Shown here: one piece after another, positions 12,531 through 24,425 of the stretch | Position numbering within the stretch: position 1 is the first letter of the stretch | How the letters are laid out: the number at the start of each line of letters is the position of its first letter | Assembly (NCBI GenBank): GCA_030761205.1 | Contig: JAULJL010000041.1 | Coordinates: 2,552,001 to 2,616,000 of the forward strand | Direction of reading: 5' to 3' | Length of the DNA stretch: 64,000 nucleotides | Source of the DNA: Fremontodendron californicum | Taxonomy: Eukaryota; Streptophyta; Magnoliopsida; Malvales; Malvaceae | The notes under the pieces: generated by a model | The model's input: only the letters and a program-made list of their open reading frames with translations | Databases searched by the model: none | What the model was told of the DNA's origin: nothing | Made by a program: the position numbers and the translations under genes

Positions 12531-15419
12531 ATGATATGGCATATAAATTAAATGAGAGGGAATATGGAATAATGCTATCATATAATATGCATGAAAATAA
12601 AAATGAAAATAATAATGCATGAACATAGTATATGCTAAATAATATGACCAAAAAAAATAACTAAATAAAAGCATAGAATATCATGGAATATTCAAAACCA
12701 TATAATAAACCATATAACATCAAAAAATATAAATCAAAATAATAACAATATCATAGAAATTATTATAACAAGAATCACATATTATATAAAATGCATGAAT
12801 ATGAAAAATGCAATGCATGAAATGTATTTTTTCCTTTTATTAAGGAAATCCGTATATCTAAAAAGATATCCGGCTACCTTAGGAAAATATGTCAAATTAA
12901 ATATTCTAAAACCAAAATACTTTGTGATTGTTTGAAAACAATTTTGAAAAGCTTGAATTAAAAATAAAAACTGGGCTAAATCTTTTTTAAATGGCTCTAA
13001 CTTCCTAAGTTTAAAAATCCGGACTTGACTACCCTTAACCCGAGACTTGAAAAACCATTTTTAGAGTTTAAAAAGGCTTAAAAACTATCCTAAGTCAGTA
13101 GCTAACCCTCCTAATCAGCCCACTCTAAGTAACTTAACCAAAACAGAAAAATGATTTTTCTTTAAATTCAATTCTGACTCCACTGTCCAGTTTTAAGCCA
13201 CGATTTTTTATCCTATTTTTAAAATTTCAAAAAATTCTGAAAACAATACTGGAGACTCAGGATATGTAAAACTACACGGAAAAAAATCGGCTTAATTTTC
13301 TGATAAAGATGAATTCCCAGAAAAATCAAAGATGTACGAGTTTTGGGTGAAAAAAAAAACTGCTTTGCCAAAACACATTTTTACCTTTGATAAAATCATT
13401 TAAAAATCAAAGTAAAAATATTTGAAACTCATAAAATGACTTACAAACAGTAGCTAGGACTTTTTGAAAGTTAGATAAAAATTGGCTAAGTAAAAAAAAT
13501 CACAAAGGTAGAATAATCAATTTGACAAGCTTAATTTTCCACAAGTGTGCTCAAGAGAGCATGACTTTGAACCATTAATTGGCTCAAGTCATTATTCAAG
13601 TGGCATGAACATGAAATGCATGAAACAATACAACAAACATAATGCATGAAATGCATGGATTTAAACCTAAATGTCATGAAAAAATGCATGGCATTCATAA
13701 AGTGACCTAGACCTAAATGAACTTGCATGGCATTTAATGCAACCTAGACCTAAAATGTATGAACATGCATGGAAAATAAACCTAACTTAATAACTAAAAT
13801 ATGCATGGCATTTTCACAAACACAAAGCATGCTTAATCCAAAAACTCAATCAAATATCATGCAAATGCTAACCTATCAACTAACATGGCAAGAATGCACA
13901 AAAAATGCAAAATTCCAAGACGACCGAATAGCATAATGTAACTAGCAAACATGGCATTTTCACAAACACTTGGTATACTAGCATGCAAAACTAAATCAAA
14001 TGACATGTAAATGCAAAAACCTACCAACTAACATGGCAAAAAATGCAACACACAATGCAAAACACATGGAGTAGCCAAATGGCCTCAAGCTCCAACAAGC
14101 ATGGCATTTTCACAAACACTTGGTATACTAACATGCTCAACTAAAATATAACACTTAAATCATGCAAAAACCACACAAGCATATTCACAAACACTTAATA
14201 TACTAAATCTAAAACGTGCTCAACTAAGATATAAAACTCAAATCATGCAAAGACCACACAAGCATTTTCACAAACACTTGATATACTAAATCTAAAACAT
14301 GCTCAAATTTAAACAACATGAAAACAGAAAATTAAAAATGCAAAAACATGATATTTAAAACATAAATGGCAACAAACAAAGCAACCAAATTAAAATATAA
14401 CTCAAGAATATGAAGTAACATAACATTTAAAACATCAAAATCAAAGAAAATAACATAACATAAACAATATGGTAAAATAAATCAAAACAGCAACTTAAAA
14501 TAAATAATGTACGCCATTTGGCCATGGTGAGTTTATTGTAAAAATAAAATGTAAAAAATATACTTAAGAAGGAGATGAAGGAAGAACTTGAAAAGAACAA
14601 TAAAAAACATTTATTTAAAATGGAAACTCACCAAATAGAAATCAAAATAGCAAAATCAAGAATATAAAATCAAGAAAGTGCAAGAGATGGTGCTCAAGAG
14701 CAACCTCAAGAAGCTATCTTTCAAGCTTTATCTCTTCAAACTTTCCCTTTTTTCTAAACTTTTCTTTTTTGCTCTCAACCAAGAAGAGAAAAACTAAGTA
14801 AAAACTCTAAGAACTCAGCAAAATGAAGATGAAAAAATCAAATTCTGACCCCCCAATACATGCTGGTCGAATTCCCCTATAATTGCCCAAGGTGTTGTCA
14901 TTTTTTTTGTAACCAATTTCCCATCAAATGGCTAATAATTCAAGGTGAAAATCATGAAATTACCACCTTTATATTAGCATCTCAGCTCTCTCAAATTACA
15001 GCTGTTAAAAAATAATGTTGACATCTCTCTTGGCCTATGTGGCTTAATCACCATGGCTTGATCAAAGAGAATCTCTAACTAACTCTTGATTTTTAGCCAT
15101 TTGATTGAAAAATCAGAAGCTTCCTCCATCCTTTGGGATTGGGCAGGCCAGCACTTCTCTTTTCCAGCCCAAGTCTGATTTTTTGAAAGGCCCAAAGAAG
15201 CCCTTTTCGGTTGCTTGGGTGAAATGACCATTTTGCCCCCCGGATCCAAATAAATATCAAACGGACTCCAAATTCAATTTTTCTTTTATTAATACTTCCA
15301 AAATAATAAAATATTGAGTTCTGGAAGTTTTCAAAATTATCCGAGTCCGTTTGCTATTTATTTGGATTTTTTCTTCCAAAAATGCCCTTTTATACCCCTA
15401 CATTTTACCACTTTTTAAA

Positions 15420-16010
15420 CGAGCTCCAAATCAAGATTTTTCTTCACCAATCTCTTCCAAATAATTTAAAAGTGTGATCTGGAAGTTTTCATAATTGTTT
15501 GAGCTCATTTGGTATTTTTTCGGGATTTATCGGCTTGAATTACTACATAGGAGGCCCGGGATTTGGCCATTTTGCAAACGGACTCCGAATCAAGATTTTC
15601 TTTCGCTAATCTCTTCCAAATAATTTAAAATGAGATTTGCAAAATTTCAGAATTTTTGGAGTCCATTTGCTATTTTTTCGAGATTTATCTTTTTGAATTA
15701 TTGCATAGGAGGCCCGGGATTTGGCCATTTTGCAAACGAACTCCGAATCAAGATTTTCTTTCTCCAATCTCTTCCAAATAATTTGAAAATGAGATCTGCA
15801 AAATTTCAAAAGATTTGGAGCTCATTTGCTATTTTTTCGGGATTTTCCTTTTTGAATTACTACATAAGAAGCCCGGGATTTGGCCATTTTGCAAACGAAC
15901 TCCGAATCAAGATTTTCTTTCGCCAATCTCTTCCATATAATTTAAAAATGAGATCTGCAAATTTTCAAAAGATTTGGAGCTCATTTGCTATTTTTTCCAA
16001 ATTTTCCAAT
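15420..16010. repeat. 159-bp tandem repeat array, about 4 units (LTR copy 1)
   Basis: Units share GCAAACGAACTCCGAATCAA, AATCTCTTCCAAATAATTTA and GGCCCGGGATTTGGCCATTT. ACTCCGAAT recurs at 15582, 15740 and 15899, giving periods of 158-159 bp; an older, more diverged unit precedes them. The period is divisible by three, so a 53-residue repeating frame stays open on the plus strand (15630-16046). I treat that frame as an artefact of the repeat. Confidence 0.85.
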
Positions 16011-16471
16011 TTTGCCATTTTGCCTCCGAAACCCGATTTTGCTTAAAACAAGTTCGATTTTTAGATTTTCTTCAATCTGAGCCTTGGGCTATCCTTTTTA
16101 ATCAATCTTCATCCATTGGGGGCTTTGGTCTTACCAAGTCGGGCCATTTCTGTGATTCTTCCTGATTTCACCGAAATCCACTAAAAACCCTAATTCTCGA
16201 TTTTCTCCCGGATTGAATTTCCTTTTGGTTTTTCTTGCAAGTGATTTCTCCATTACCCGTAGTCAGTGCTTATCTTTCATTTGGAACCCTCAATTTTGAC
16301 CAATTTGATCGTTTAAGCACTTTTCCCCAAATTTCTCGGATTAGGGTTTTCTTTCTACTGAATCTCCAAATCCCAACTTCCGAACTCCATATCTTTCATT
16401 GTAGACCTCGAATTATCAAAATTCTTTCACCATTTTTCAATTGAACTTAAAATCTTGATTTTGAAACTGGG

Positions 16472-16554
16472 TTGACTTTTTCAGTAGTTGACTTTCTCAG
16501 GTTGACTTTTTTGGGGTTGACTTTTTATCGGGGTTGACTTTTTTCAAGTTTGAC
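16472..16554 (+). promoter_or_regulatory. Cluster of six W-box cores in the LTR U3
   Basis: TTGAC(T) occurs at 16472, 16488, 16502, 16517, 16534 and 16550, spaced 14-17 bp. TTGAC followed by C/T is the core of the WRKY-factor W-box. The cluster lies about 140-220 bp inside the LTR edge at 16690, in what would be U3 for a minus-strand element. A regulatory role is inferred; the motif count is directly visible. Confidence 0.5.
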
Positions 16555-18544
16555 TTTTTGTGCTCGTCCTCTTAAACTAAGTCTCGGAGTATCACCTGCA
16601 GGATGAAAAAAAGTCTTTTTACACTCGGAAACATCAATATAGGAAGAAAACATACCTGTTTAGTGGTCTGGACAAAATTAGGTGTCTACAGAGAGCATGA
16701 CTTTGAACCATTAATTGGCTCAAGTCATTATTAAAGTGGCATGAACATGAAATGCATGAAACAATACAGCAAACATAATGCATGAAATGCATGGACTTAA
16801 ACCTAAATGTCATGAAAAAATGCATGGCATTCATAAAGTGACCTAGACCTAAATGAACTTGCATGGCATTTAATGCAACCTAGACCTAAAATGCATGAAC
16901 ATGCATGGAAAATAAACCTAGCTTAATAACTAAAATATGCATGGCATTTTCACAAACACAAAGCATGCTTAAACCAAAAACTCAATCAAATATCATGCAA
17001 ATGCTAACCTATCAACTAACATGGCAAGAATGCACATAAAATGCAAAAATTCCTAAGATGGCCGAATAGCATAATGTAACTAGCAAGCATGGCATTTTCA
17101 CAAACACTTGGTATACTAGCATGCAAAACTAAATCAAATGTCATGCAAATGCAAAAACCTACCAACTAACATGACAAAAATGCAATCACACAATGCAAAA
17201 CACATAGAGTAGCCAAATGGCCTCAAGCTCCAACAAGCACGGCATTTTCACAAACACTTGGTATACTAACATGCTTAACTAAAATATAACACTTAAATCA
17301 TGCAAAAACCACACAAGCATTTTCACAAACACTTAATATACTAAATCTAAAACATGCTCAAATAAGATATAAAACTCAAATCATGCAAAGACCACACAAG
17401 CATTTTCACAAACACTTGATATACTAAATCTAAAACATGCTCAAATTTAAACAACATGAAAACAGAAAATTAAAAATGCAAAAACATGATATTTAAAACA
17501 TAAATGGCAACAAACAAAGCAACCAAATTAAAATATAACTCAAGAATATGAAGTAACATAACATTTAAAACATCAAAATCAAAGAAAATAACATAAATAA
17601 TATGGTAAAATAAATCAAAACAGCAACTTAAAATAAATAATGTAGGCCATTTGGCCATGGTGAGTTTATTGTAAAAATAAAATGTAAAAAAATATACTTA
17701 AGAAAAAGATGAAGGAAGAACTTGAAAAGAACAATAAAAAACATTTATTTAAAATGGAAACTCACAAAATAGAAATCAAAATAGCAAAAGCAAGAATAGA
17801 AAATCAAGAAAGTGCAAGAGTTGGTGCTCAAGAGCAACCTCAATAAACTATCTTTCAAGCTTTATCTCTTCAAACTTTCCCTTTTTTCTAAACTTTTCTT
17901 TTTTGCTCTCAACCAAGAAGAGAAAAACTAAGTAAAAACTCTAAGAACTCAGCAAAATGAAGATGAAAAAATGAAATTCTCTCTCCCAACAAGTGCTGGC
18001 CGAAACCCCTAATATTCCCTCAAGGTGTTGTCATTTTTTTTAACCAATTTTCCATCAAATGGCTAATAATTCAAGGTGAAAAATCATGAAATTACCACCT
18101 TTAGATTAGCATCTCAGCTCTCTCAAATTACAGCTGTTCAATAATAATGTTGACATCTTTCTTAGCCTATGTGGCTTAATCACCATGGCTTGATCAAAGA
18201 GAATCTCTAACTAACTTTTGATTTTTAGCCATTTGATTGAAAAATCAGAAGCTTCCTCCTTCCTTTGGGCTTGGGCAGGCCATCACTTCTCTTTTCCAGC
18301 CCAACTCTGATTTTTTGAAATGCCCAAAGAAGCCCTTTTCGGTTGCTTGGGTGAAATGACCGTTTTGCCCCCCGGATGTAAATAAATATCAAACGGACTC
18401 CAAATTCAATTTTTCTTTTTTAAATACTTCCAAAATAATAAAATATTGAGTTCTGGAAGTTTTCAAAATTATCCGAGTCCGTTTGCTATTTATTTGGATT
18501 TTTTTCCAAAAATGCCCTTTTATGCCCCTACATTTTACCATTTT

Positions 18545-19430
18545 TTTAACGAGCTCCAAATCAGGATTTTTCTTCACCAATATCTTCCAAATAATTTAAA
18601 AATGTGATCTGGAAGTTTTCATAATTTTTGGAGCTCATTTGGTATTTTTTCGGGATTTATCGGCTTGAATTACTACATAGGAGGCCCGGGATTTGGCCAT
18701 TTTGCAAACGAACTCTGAATCGATATTTTCTTTCACCAATCTCTTCCAAATAATTTCAAAATGAGATTTGAAAAATTTCAGAATTTTTGGAGCTCATTTG
18801 CTATTTTTCCGGGATTTATCTTCTTGAATTATTGCAATTGAGGCCCGGGATTTGGCCATTTTGCAAACGAACTCCGAATCAAGATTTTCTTTCGCCAATC
18901 TCATCCAAATAATTTAAAAATGAGATTTGCAAAATTTCAGAATTTTTTGAGCTCATTTGCTATTTTTTCGGAATTTATCTTCTTGAATTATTGCATAGGA
19001 GGCCCGGGATTTGGCCGTTTTGTAAACGAACTCCGAATCAAGATTTTCTTTCTCCAATCTCTTCAAAATAATTTAAAAATGATATTTGAAAAAATTCAAA
19101 AGATTTGGAGCTCATTTGCTATTTTTTCGGGATTTTCCTTTTTGAATTACTGCATAGGAGGCCCGGGATTTGGCCATTTTGCAAACGAACTCCGAATCAA
19201 GATTTTCTTTCGCCAATCTCTTCCAAATAATTTAAAAATGAGATTTGAAAATTTTCAAAATATTTGGAGCTCAGTTGCTATTTTTCCGGGATTTATCTTC
19301 TTGAATTATATTGCATGTGAGGCCCGGGATTTGGCCATTTTGCAAACGAACTCCGAATCAAGATTTTCTCTCTCCAATATCTTCCAAATGATTTAATAAT
19401 GATATTGACAAATTTTTAGAATTTTCGGAG
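18545..19430. repeat. 159-bp tandem repeat array, about 6 units (LTR copy 2)
   Basis: Same unit as the array at 15420-16010. ACTCCGAAT or its variant recurs at 18712, 18871, 19030, 19189 and 19350, giving periods of 159-161 bp, plus one diverged leading unit. There are about two more units than in the adjacent LTR, so the array has changed in copy number since duplication. The open frame at 18920-19396 is again produced by the period. Confidence 0.85.
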
Positions 19431-19922
19431 TCCATTTGCTATTTTTCCCAAATTTTCCAATTTTGCCCTTTTGCCTCTGAACCCGGTTTTGCTCAAAACA
19501 AGTCCGATTTTCAGATTTTCTTCAATCTGAGCCTTGGGCTATCCTTTTTTAATCATTCCTCATCCATTTGGGGATTTTTTCTTACCAAGTCGGGCCATTT
19601 CTGTGATTCTTCCCGATTTCACCGAAATCTACTAAAAACCCTAATTCTCGGTTTTCTCCCGGATTGACTTTTCTTTCGATTTTTTTTGCAAGTGACTTCT
19701 CCATTACCCTTTGTCAGTGCTTATCTTTCATTTGGAACCTTCAATTTCGACCAATTTGATCGTTTAAGCACTTTTCCCCAAATTTCTCGGATTAGGGTTT
19801 CCTTTCTACTGAATCTCCAAATCCCAACTTTCGAACTCCATATCTTTCAATGTAGACCTCGGATTATCAAAATTATGTTGCCATTTTTCAATTGAACTTA
19901 AAATCTTCATTTTGAAAGTGGG

Positions 19923-19988
19923 TTGACTTTTTCAGTAGTTGAGTTATTGGGGTTGACTTTTCCGAGGTTGACTTTTTTCAAGTTTGAC
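19923..19988 (+). promoter_or_regulatory. W-box cluster, second LTR copy
   Basis: TTGAC cores remain at 19923, 19953, 19968 and 19984, with one further site changed to TTGAG near 19939. This matches the six-site cluster of the neighbouring LTR with losses. Confidence 0.4.
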
Positions 19989-20129
19989 TTTTTATGCTCA
20001 CCCTCTTAAACTAAGTCTCGGAGTACCACCTGCAGGATGAAAACAGTCTTTTTACACTCGGAAACATCAATTTAGGAAGAAAACATACCTGTTTTAGTGG
20101 TCCGGACAAAATTAGGTGTCTACAGTCAC

Positions 20130-21488
20130 AACATGTGCAATTGATGTAGAGTGTAGACAAGTTAAAGAAGCTCTTTTTTTCAAAACTCAATTAAGTTGGT
20201 AACAACACCACTGTCAAGGAAATGTATTTAAAAAAGAAAAAAAGCTACAATTTTTTCAATAAGACAAGAAGCTGCAGATAAACAGGATTCATATTTGGAT
20301 TCAGTTTTTTGCTATGCTTGAAGGGATCAGAGTGGCTGTAAAACAGAATTTACCAAGAGTGATTCTAGAAATGGATTCTCCAATTGTTCACTCAGCAATA
20401 ATTAGGGTATGGTAGTCAGCTGAAGTGTTGGAAACAGATATTTAATTGCGGTCGGATGCGTTTTCAATCACGTCACATTTATCGCGATTACGGATGTAAT
20501 GGATATTGCCGTAATCAATTACGATAAATATCGATTATAAATATCGATGATGGAGGAAACCAAAATCTCAAAATAGCAATCATAACATTACGTTGTGACC
20601 GCTATTTAACTCCCTAATTATAAATTATGGCCCATCATGAGTGATATTCAAGCTATCTTACATAGAATCCCAGAAGATTTTTTTTAATTCAAAGGAATGT
20701 AAATAAAACTTAGATCAGGTCAAATTCGATTTTTTTTCTTGTTTAAATATGATCCGGTTCGAAAACCCGTTTTATTATTTAAAATATATTAAAATATATT
20801 TTTATATTAATATTTATATAATTAAATTTAAATTAAATTTTTTATTATTTAAATAATAAATCGAGCTGGATCATTGTTTGTTATTTTTTTTTTTTTGAGA
20901 TAAGCTAAAATATTTATTTTTTCCTGTGCAGCTTATAGATTGGATTCATTTGGATAGACGGTGAGATTAAAAACAGCTTTAGCGGTGAGATTGGGTATTG
21001 AAGTGGTGAAATTAAAATCAGTGCTGAGACATATGTTTGGATTCAAACGCAGCAGTAACGGTGAGATTAATTATAGTGAAAAAAGAAAATGATCATTAAA
21101 GGCATTAGATTAAAATGTGTATATATAATAAATAATTAAAATTATATTTATATTAAATAACAAAATATATATTAAAATTATATTTATGTTAAATAATAAT
21201 TAAAAAAATAAAAATATATATTTATGTTAAAAAATTAAAAATTAAAAACCTAAAATTTAAATAAATTTAAAAAATTAATAAATAAAAAAAAAACTTTCAT
21301 CGGAACTCTAACCATGGATTGGAACTCCAGTCCGGTGGACATCCAAACACATTTTCGGTGGAGGTGAAACTAATTCGGAGGAAATTCCCCAAAATTTACG
21401 TTGGGTCCCACTGGACTGAAGCACGCCCTTTTCTTCTTCTGTTGTTTTAAATATCTTTTTGGAAGACATAATCCTTATCTGTTTAAAC
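20130..21488. other. Spacer upstream of the PPR gene, with a possible MITE
   Basis: AT-rich non-coding sequence. 20441-20609 has inverted ends (TTTAATTGCGGTC against GACCGCTATTTAA) and an internal palindromic stretch around AAATATCGAT, suggesting a degenerate small inverted-repeat transposon without a clear target duplication. The last ~200 bp, beyond the poly-A/T tract near 21290, would hold the PPR promoter and 5' UTR; I see no clear TATA box. Confidence 0.35.
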
Positions 21489-24425
21489 ATGGCTCTGGTG
21501 GCACACCCGCCATCACGCTCCCACCACAGCCAACGCCACCAGCATCACCACCAGCCGCCTCTCATCAATAGAAGAACAACCTCTCAACGCCTAAAATCAT
21601 CCCTTTCTCAAACAACCTCGCTTCCTCTAACCAACACCTCAACTAGTAAGTACCAACTCCCTCTCCTCCAACAATTAACCAGTCTTTGCCAATCAAAACG
21701 AAACCTCTCTCAAGCTTTAACTCTTTTACGACAACAAAATTCCCACCATGAAACTCTTGATTCTTTACAAGAAAAAGAAGCCATGGGCTTATTGTTACAA
21801 GCCTGTGGTCGCCACCAAGACATCGAAACAGGTCGAGAGGTTCACCAGATGGTGGCCTCGTCGACCCTGTTTCACAACGACGTCGTTCTTAACACCCGCC
21901 TCATAACAATGTACTCCATGTGCGGCTCCCCTTTGGATTCTCGTTTAGTTTTTGATGGTTTAGAAAAGAAAAATTTGTTTCAGTGGAATGCTATGGTTAG
22001 TGGGTATTCAAGAAACCAGCTTTATGAAGAAGCTTTGAGGACTTTTATTGAGTTAGTTTTGAAAACGGAGTTCAAGCCTGATAATTTCACTTTCCCTTGC
22101 GTGATTAAGTCTTGTGGATGGATTTTGGATGTGGGTTTAGGACAGGGAGTTCATGGATTGGCTGTGAAGTTGGGTTTACTTGGAGATGTCTTTGTTTGTA
22201 ATGCTTTGATAGCTTTCTATGGGAAATGTGGAATTGTTGATGAAGCGGTTAAAGCGTTTGATTTTATGTCCGAAAAGAACTTGGTTTCTTGGAATTCCAT
22301 GATTTATGTGTTTTCTGAGAATGGCTTTTCTCAGGAGAGCTTTGGTTTGTTTAGGAAGATGATAGAATGTGAAGAAAGTTTGGTTCCGGATGTGGCTACT
22401 TTGGTGACTGTATTGCCGGTATGTGCAGGGGAAGGAGATGTAGAAATGGGGATGGTTTTTCATGGTTTGGCTGTGAAACTGGGATTGAATCAGGAACTAA
22501 TGGTGAACAATGCCTTGATTGATATGTATTCCAAATGTGGGTGGTTGTCTCATGCCAAAAGCTTGTTTGATAAGAATGGTAACAAAAATGTGGTATCTTG
22601 GAATACAATGATACGGGGTTTTTCAACAGAAGGTGATACTAGTGGGACATTTGATCTTCTACGGAAAATGCATGTGGAAGAGAGTGAAAAGGCTAATGAA
22701 GTTACTATACTGAATGTGCTGCCCGTTTGTTTGGAAAAATCTGAATTGCTTTGCTTGAAGGAACTTCATGGTTATTCAATTAGTCATGGTTTTCAATATG
22801 ATGAATTGGTAGCTAATGCTTTTATTGCAGCCTATGCAAAATGTGGGTTGTTGAGCTCTGCTCAGCTTATGTTTAATGGTATGGAGACTAAGACTGTAAG
22901 CTCTTGGAATGCATTGATTGGTGGCTATGCACAGAATGGTGCTCCTATGAAAGCTTTAGAGTTTCACCTTCAAATGATAAATTCTGGCATAGAACCAGAC
23001 CGCTTCAGCATAGGAAGCCTACTTTTGGCTTGTAGTCATCTGAAATCTCTGCACTTCGGCAAAGAGATTCATGGGTATTTGCTACGAACTGGATTAGAAA
23101 CTGATCCATTTATTGTTATCTCACTATTATCACTTTATATTCATTGTGGCAAATCAGCTAGTGCAAGAATGTTGTTTGAAGAAATGGAAGACAAAAGTTT
23201 AGTATCTTGGAATGCACTTATTGCTGGTTATTCACAGAATGGACTTCCTGATGAAGCTTTAGTTCTCTTTCGTAAAATGCTTTCAGATGGAATTCAACCT
23301 GATAAATTTTCCATAAACAGCGTATTTGGGGCTTGTTCACAGCTGTCAGCTTTGCGGCTTGGTAAAGAAGCACATTGTTATGCTTTGAAAGCCTTCCTAG
23401 CAGAAGACATATTTGTTGGTTGTTCAATAATAGATATGTATGCGAAAAGTGGCTGTATAGAACAATCTCGAAGGGTTTTTGACAAGTTGAGGGATAAAGA
23501 TGTGGCATCATGGAATGCTATAATTGTAGGATTTGGACTACATGGATATGGAAAAGAGGCACTGGAACTATTTGAAAAGATGCAAGCATTTGGTCAGAAG
23601 CCTGATGCTTTCACTTTTGTTGGTATATTGATGGCATGCAGCCATTCTGGGCTGGTAGAAGAGGGGTTGAAGTATTTCAACGAGATGCAGAATTTCCATG
23701 GCTTGAAACCAAAATTGGAGCATTATGCATGTGTTGTGGATATGCTGGGTCGTGCTGGACGACTGGATGAATCTTTGAGACTGATAAATGAAATGCCCGA
23801 GGAACCAGATGCTGGAATCTGGAGTTCATTACTCAGTTCCTGTAAAACTTTTAGTGCACTGGATATTGGAAGGAAAGTTGCTGAAAAGTTGCTCGAATTG
23901 GAGCCTAACAAAGCAGAGAATTATGTTTTACTCTCTAATTTATTTGCTGGATCAGGGAAGTGGGACGAGGTAAGAAGAGTGCGGCAAAGCATGAAGGAGA
24001 TTGGCCTACAAAAGGATGCTGGTCGTAGTTGGATCGAACTGGGAGGGAAAGTTTATAGCTTTGTAGCTGGAAATAATTCATTTACTGGCTCTAAAGAAAT
24101 TCAGAATATGTGGAGAAGATTAGAGGAAAAAATATGTAAAATTGGATATAAACCGAATACAGATTCCGTGCTTCATGAATTGGGGGAAGATGAGAAGATT
24201 GAAGTATTGAGGGGCCATAGTGAGAAGCATGCCATTTCTCTTGGGTTGTTGAGGACAAGTAAAGGTGAAACACTAAGAGTCAACAAGAATTTGCGTATTT
24301 GTGTGGATTGTCACAATGCTGCTAAGCTGGTATCAAAGGCAGTTGAAAGAGAGATAGTTGTTCGAGACAACAAGCGTTTTCATCGTTTTAGAAACGGGTT
24401 TTGTTCTTGTGGAGATTATTGGTAG
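21489..24425 (+). CDS. Pentatricopeptide repeat protein, PLS-DYW class (At1g18485-like)
   Basis: A 978-residue intronless protein. I chose the ATG at 21489; the frame is open further up to 21459, but only from a TTG. A low-complexity Ser/His/Gln-rich N-terminus of about 70 residues could be an organellar targeting sequence. Then come tandem P, L and S PPR motifs, recognisable by repeated NALIxMYxKCG and VSWNxxIxG signatures, then E motifs and a DYW deaminase-like domain. The last has HSE near residue 910, CVDCH near 938, and the terminal CSCGDYW. Such proteins bind organellar RNA in a sequence-specific way and most act in C-to-U editing. Length and N-terminal motifs match Arabidopsis At1g18485 (about 970 aa) as I recall it. 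No lesion seen, so the gene appears functional. Confidence 0.93.
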   Translation: MALVAHPPSRSHHSQRHQHHHQPPLINRRTTSQRLKSSLSQTTSLPLTNTSTSKYQLPLLQQLTSLCQSKRNLSQALTLLRQQNSHHETLDSLQEKEAMGLLLQACGRHQDIETGREVHQMVASSTLFHNDVVLNTRLITMYSMCGSPLDSRLVFDGLEKKNLFQWNAMVSGYSRNQLYEEALRTFIELVLKTEFKPDNFTFPCVIKSCGWILDVGLGQGVHGLAVKLGLLGDVFVCNALIAFYGKCGIVDEAVKAFDFMSEKNLVSWNSMIYVFSENGFSQESFGLFRKMIECEESLVPDVATLVTVLPVCAGEGDVEMGMVFHGLAVKLGLNQELMVNNALIDMYSKCGWLSHAKSLFDKNGNKNVVSWNTMIRGFSTEGDTSGTFDLLRKMHVEESEKANEVTILNVLPVCLEKSELLCLKELHGYSISHGFQYDELVANAFIAAYAKCGLLSSAQLMFNGMETKTVSSWNALIGGYAQNGAPMKALEFHLQMINSGIEPDRFSIGSLLLACSHLKSLHFGKEIHGYLLRTGLETDPFIVISLLSLYIHCGKSASARMLFEEMEDKSLVSWNALIAGYSQNGLPDEALVLFRKMLSDGIQPDKFSINSVFGACSQLSALRLGKEAHCYALKAFLAEDIFVGCSIIDMYAKSGCIEQSRRVFDKLRDKDVASWNAIIVGFGLHGYGKEALELFEKMQAFGQKPDAFTFVGILMACSHSGLVEEGLKYFNEMQNFHGLKPKLEHYACVVDMLGRAGRLDESLRLINEMPEEPDAGIWSSLLSSCKTFSALDIGRKVAEKLLELEPNKAENYVLLSNLFAGSGKWDEVRRVRQSMKEIGLQKDAGRSWIELGGKVYSFVAGNNSFTGSKEIQNMWRRLEEKICKIGYKPNTDSVLHELGEDEKIEVLRGHSEKHAISLGLLRTSKGETLRVNKNLRICVDCHNAAKLVSKAVEREIVVRDNKRFHRFRNGFCSCGDYW

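Larger units (their letters stand above)
11422..16690 (-). mobile_element. Long LTR of a Tat/Ogre-type Ty3 element
   Basis: In minus orientation the sequence starts with TGTAGACACCTAATTTTGTC (16690 downward), a typical plant Ty3 LTR start, and ends next to the primer-binding site at GGTTGCGATA, which resembles the usual GGTTGCGACA end with one change. At 5,269 bp it is in the size range of Ogre LTRs. It also carries the conserved block GGGTTCGGGAGTCGGTTACG near 11700. Internal repeats include short AT-rich units (12290-12530), CACAAACACTTGGTATACTA units (13900-14300) and a 159-bp array (15420-16010). The other LTR and the pol region are not in the window. Confidence 0.75.
16691..20124 (-). 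mobile_element. Second, partial LTR in tandem
   Basis: This segment repeats 13555-16690 closely, from GAGAGCATGACTTTGAACCA to the LTR edge GGTGTCTACA at 20124, and abuts the first LTR without any internal region. In minus sense it begins as an intact LTR start and is cut after about 3.4 kb, where the next LTR begins. Most of the length difference (3,434 against 3,136 bp) is explained by two extra 159-bp repeat units. GTCAC follows at 20125-20129; its partner target duplication could not be found. Confidence 0.75.

Noticed and set aside
15630..16046. 53-residue repeating protein in the LTR (also 18920-19396)
   Set aside because: Explained by the 159-bp tandem repeat with few stops; not placed like a retroelement protein.
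21459..21488. Upstream extension of the PPR frame
   Set aside because: The extra ten codons begin with TTG, not ATG; the first ATG is 21489.
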